Source: Myxococcaceae bacterium
GTDB taxonomy: Bacteria > Myxococcota > Myxococcia > Myxococcales > Myxococcaceae
Reading direction: 5' to 3'
DNA length: 7,745 nt
Assembly (NCBI GenBank): GCA_018262385.1
Contig: JAGSPQ010000132.1
Coordinates: forward strand, 1 to 7,745
In this document: piece by piece, positions 5,527-7,745 of the stretch
How the letters are laid out: each line of letters opens with the position of its first letter
Numbering within the stretch: position 1 is the stretch's first letter
The notes under the pieces: model-generated
The model's input: only the letters and a program-made list of their open reading frames with translations
What the model was told of the DNA's origin: nothing
The model's database searches: none
Program-made: the position numbers and the translations under genes

Positions 5527-5598
5527 ACGCGCGCGCCTGCCCGCGAACGCCGCACCGGAGCCGCGAAACCTTCGCGCCACAGCGCTGCGGCGACACCC

Positions 5599-6273
5599 TC
5601 ACTCCGCCGGTTCAGTCAGCGCGAGCGAGAACAGGTCGACGAGCAGCTGCCGATGAGGAGCGAGCACCTCCTCCGCCTTCTTCAGCGTCGCAGGGTCGGC
5701 CGGAGTGAGGACCACGCCTTTCCCCAGCCGGCGCACGCGCACCTCGAGGCCGGCGCGAAACAGCGCGACGTTCGCGTCGCTGAGGGCGCGGGCGAGCAGC
5801 GGCGCAGTGGGCGGTGGAATCGCTGCGCCCCGGTAGGCGACGCGAAACGCGTGCACCTTCTTCCAGTCGTCGAGGTCACGGTAGGTGCCGGTCGCGACGA
5901 GGCGATCGTTGCGGAACGAGACGTCGAAGTCGCCACCACAAGGCATCCAGACGTAGGGGCCGGGGCCGAAGGACCCGCAGCTGTCCGGGTCGAGCTTCCG
6001 CACCCAGAGCGAGTAGCGCTTCTCGCCGCCGGCGAGGAAGAGGCGAAGCTCGGTGACGCCGCTCCTGGCCCCGATGAGCAGCAGTTGGTTGTTGCCGATC
6101 GCCTTCACCTCGATTCCGTCGCCGGTGAAGGTGTAGCCGCGCCACTCGCTGTTGAGGGTCAACACCTTCTGGGTCCCGACCCCGAGACGGATCTGCTCGA
6201 CCCCCTCCGACAGTGGGCAGGCGGGCACGCAGTCGGCGAGCGACATCGCCAGGTTGAGCATCAGCGCGAGCAT
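5599..6273 (-). CDS. Exported orphan protein resembling the N-terminal part of a CpaC/secretin-type pilus protein
   Basis: With the ATG at 6273 this is a 224-residue protein. A Leu/Met-rich start (1-13) resembles a signal peptide but lacks the usual basic residues, so the true start may be further upstream. Residues about 25-93 look like the pilus-formation N-terminal domain found ahead of secretins (T2SS-T3SS_pil_N type): LGVGTQKVLTL, then GIEVKAIGNNQLLLIGARSG, then a RYSLWVRK strand. Residues about 115-148 (FDVSFRNDRLVATGTYRD) and 172-210 (LEVRVRRLGKGVVLTPAD) resemble BON-like modules. No secretin pore domain follows; the protein stops at 5599. Two cysteines at 99 and 112 flank a Gly/Pro loop and may form a disulfide. 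It is probably periplasmic. No pilus or secretion gene is nearby, so the function is open. It is 89 nt upstream of GH43 and divergent from DUF4956. Confidence 0.7.
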   Translation of the reverse strand: MLALMLNLAMSLADCVPACPLSEGVEQIRLGVGTQKVLTLNSEWRGYTFTGDGIEVKAIGNNQLLLIGARSGVTELRLFLAGGEKRYSLWVRKLDPDSCGSFGPGPYVWMPCGGDFDVSFRNDRLVATGTYRDLDDWKKVHAFRVAYRGAAIPPPTAPLLARALSDANVALFRAGLEVRVRRLGKGVVLTPADPATLKKAEEVLAPHRQLLVDLFSLALTEPAE

Positions 6274-6478
6274 CGAGGGGCGGAGACTACCCGCCGAGGC
6301 CCACGCGCAACACCCAGAGCCCGACCGGACGGTAACGCTCCGGGCGATCGGGGCGGCCTTCGACCGCACAGATGCACTCGCTGCGCACGTGCGCCGCGAG
6401 CCTTTCGGCACGGATGATCGCAATCGGCCGCGCCGTCGAGAGGCGCGATCGGCACGGTTACTGCTGCTGCCATGCACC
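6274..6478. promoter_or_regulatory. Divergent intergenic region with a GC-rich hairpin
   Basis: This 205-nt gap separates the starts of the secretin-like gene (minus) and the DUF4956 gene (plus), so promoters for both should lie here or just inside. I see no convincing -10/-35 boxes. CGCGCC (6429-6434) pairs with GGCGCG (6442-6447) over a 7-nt loop, and GATCG (6416-6420) with CGATC (6446-6450) is an alternative pairing. Either could be an operator or leader structure for DUF4956. Confidence 0.3.
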
Positions 6479-7483
6479 ATGGCGCCGATAGATCCGACAG
6501 GCTTGCCGGCCGATGCGCATGCCCTGCGCTTCGCGAGCGCCGCCCCCGAGCCGAACAAGCCGGCTCCTGCTCATCCCGTTCCGAAGAGCGCGATCCAGAT
6601 CGGAAAGATCTTCGCGTACTTCACGCTGCTGATCTTCGGCGCGCTGATCCTCGAGGAGATCCTGCAGGAGATCTCGAAGACCCAGTACGCCCAGGAGCTC
6701 AGCCGGGTGAGCGGCATGGCCGCTTCGATCCTCGACGCGAACAAGAACATCGACGACCTGATCGTCACCATGTTCGCGCTGTCGATCACCTTCCTGCTGA
6801 TCCTTCCGGTGTCGTGGGTCCACATGATCACCAAGGGCGACGACTCCGAACCGTCGCTCACCCAGACGCTGATCGTGCTCAGCGTGATCGTGGCCGGGGT
6901 GATGCTGATGCTCGAGGACAACCTCGCGCGCGCGTTCGGCCTGGTCGGCGTCGTCGCGGCCGTCCGCTACCGCAACACCCTCAAGGATCCGAAGGACGCG
7001 GTCTTCGTCTTCCTCTCGCTCGGAATCGGGATGGCGTGCGGGTTTCAGAGCTACCACGTGGCGCTCGTCCTCAGCCTGTTCGAGTGCGCGATCCTGCTCG
7101 TGCTCTGGCTCTACCAGGCCGGAGGCCCCCGGGCCCACCACTCCGCCGCGGGCGAAGAGCCGCGGCTGGAAGCCGAGGTCGACGAGTCACGGAAGGACAA
7201 GAAGGAGCCCAACGCGATCCTCACCGTGCAGACCACCAGCGCCGCGGCGGCGCGTCAGAGCATCACCGCGGTGATGGAGCAGCAGCGCGGCAACTGGCGC
7301 CTGGTTCGAACCGAAGAGCGGCCCGATGGGACGACCCTCGAGTTCCTCGGGCGCCAGTCGCGCAAGAGCCCGCCTCCGGTGAACTACCTCGAGCAGCTGC
7401 GCAAGGCAGATCCGGCGGTGCGGCTGGTCGCCTTCCGCTCGCTACGCACCTCGGACGACTCCAACCACGCGAGCCCAACGTGA
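6479..7483 (+). CDS. DUF4956 family multi-pass membrane protein
   Basis: This is a 334-residue protein. A Pro/Ala-rich cytosolic N-terminus (1-40) is followed by about five hydrophobic segments near 43-62, 95-112, 129-146, 173-190 and 193-212. The family signature lies at 148-175: NLARAFGLVGVVAAVRYRN, then LKDPKDAVF, matching the Ala-Arg-Ala-Phe-Gly, Arg-Tyr-Arg and Lys-Asp-Pro-Lys-Asp core of DUF4956 proteins. After a charged linker (215-243), a soluble domain (about 245-325) with an alternating strand/helix pattern resembles the small alpha/beta C-terminal domain of MgtC-like proteins. DUF4956 genes are often found next to VTC-type polyphosphate polymerase and CotH-like genes, so a role linked to those is possible but not shown here. 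The ATG at 6479 is the first in-frame start before recognisable protein; no Shine-Dalgarno precedes it. Its stop overlaps the next gene's GTG. Confidence 0.88.
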   Translation: MAPIDPTGLPADAHALRFASAAPEPNKPAPAHPVPKSAIQIGKIFAYFTLLIFGALILEEILQEISKTQYAQELSRVSGMAASILDANKNIDDLIVTMFALSITFLLILPVSWVHMITKGDDSEPSLTQTLIVLSVIVAGVMLMLEDNLARAFGLVGVVAAVRYRNTLKDPKDAVFVFLSLGIGMACGFQSYHVALVLSLFECAILLVLWLYQAGGPRAHHSAAGEEPRLEAEVDESRKDKKEPNAILTVQTTSAAAARQSITAVMEQQRGNWRLVRTEERPDGTTLEFLGRQSRKSPPPVNYLEQLRKADPAVRLVAFRSLRTSDDSNHASPT

Positions 7484-7745
7484 GCCTCGCCAACGCAATG
7501 CATGACCTGTTCGATCGCCCACCGCGCAACATCGGCGGCGGCGACCTGGTCTCGCGGATCCTCACCGGCGCCATCCTGATGTTGCTGACCGTGATGGTCG
7601 CGGCGGGGGCAAGGGTCTCGTATCCGCTGCTGAAGATCTCGCTGTTGACCGCGGCCGAGCTGGGCCTGGTGAGCGTGATGCTCGGCCTATTCCTCCGCTC
7701 GAACACCCACTTCGCGGGATTCCAGCTGTTGATCGCCTCGTTGAC
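7480..7745 (+). CDS. 5' part of a second membrane-protein gene, coupled to DUF4956
   Basis: The GTG at 7480-7482 overlaps the DUF4956 stop codon (TGA 7481-7483) in a GTGA junction, and the frame stays open to the window edge (88 residues). An in-frame ATG at 7498 (residue 7) is an alternative start. The protein begins with a polar stretch (DLFDRPPRNIGGGD) and then shows hydrophobic segments at about 27-43 and 54-72 and the beginning of another at 79. Third codon positions are almost all G/C, supporting this frame over the antisense one. The overlap implies translational coupling and joint function with the DUF4956 protein. I do not recognise the family from this portion; it does not reach any diagnostic motif. 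Confidence 0.75.
   Translation, partial: MSLANAMHDLFDRPPRNIGGGDLVSRILTGAILMLLTVMVAAGARVSYPLLKISLLTAAELGLVSVMLGLFLRSNTHFAGFQLLIASL

Noticed and set aside
6458..7141. Minus-strand open frame opposite DUF4956
   Set aside because: The translation is a His/Asp/Glu/Arg-rich shadow of the membrane segments; the plus strand carries the DUF4956 signature.
1..7745. CRISPR array, insertion sequence ends, integrase or phage genes
   Set aside because: No regularly spaced direct repeats, transposase motifs or terminal inverted repeats were seen; the only tandem repeats are coding linkers.

Overview
This is a very GC-rich window with near-total G/C at third codon positions. Its contents point to a myxobacterium or a close relative (Myxococcota): exported lipoproteins with Ser-Ala-Gly or poly-Pro linkers, FN3-type domains on cell-wall enzymes, a DUF4956 membrane protein, and dense gene packing without clear E. 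coli-type promoters. The lineage is inferred from style; no marker gene is present.

Layout. Positions 1-224 hold the 3' tail of a plus-strand gene whose reading frame becomes doubtful near a run of eight C. A membrane-anchored single-domain rhodanese (minus, 225-587) is divergent from a thioredoxin (plus, 690-1076). A small exported protein with a Cys/His/Met-rich N-terminus (plus, 1131-1667) follows and may be co-transcribed with the thioredoxin. Together these look like a small redox/sulfur/metal-handling group.

Four minus-strand genes then run from 6273 down to 1670. In transcription order they are: an orphan exported protein resembling the N-terminal part of a pilus/secretin protein (6273-5599); a GH43 glycoside hydrolase lipoprotein with two tandem four-Cys modules (5509-3926); an alpha/beta hydrolase whose nucleophile serine is replaced by alanine (3888-3184); and a GH25-like lysozyme lipoprotein with two FN3-like domains around a proline linker (3091-1670). 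Gaps are 89, 37 and 92 nt. Two of the gaps hold inverted repeats: one just before the GH43 start codon, and a 10-bp stem between hydrolase and lysozyme. The lysozyme gene converges on the Cys-rich gene with only 2 nt between stop codons.

From 6479 the plus strand carries a DUF4956 multi-pass membrane protein with a soluble C-terminal domain. Its stop codon overlaps the GTG start of a second membrane-protein gene that runs off the window.

Most interesting points: the dead nucleophile in the hydrolase, the paired cysteine modules on the GH43 enzyme, the wobble-paired intergenic stem, and the translationally coupled DUF4956 pair.
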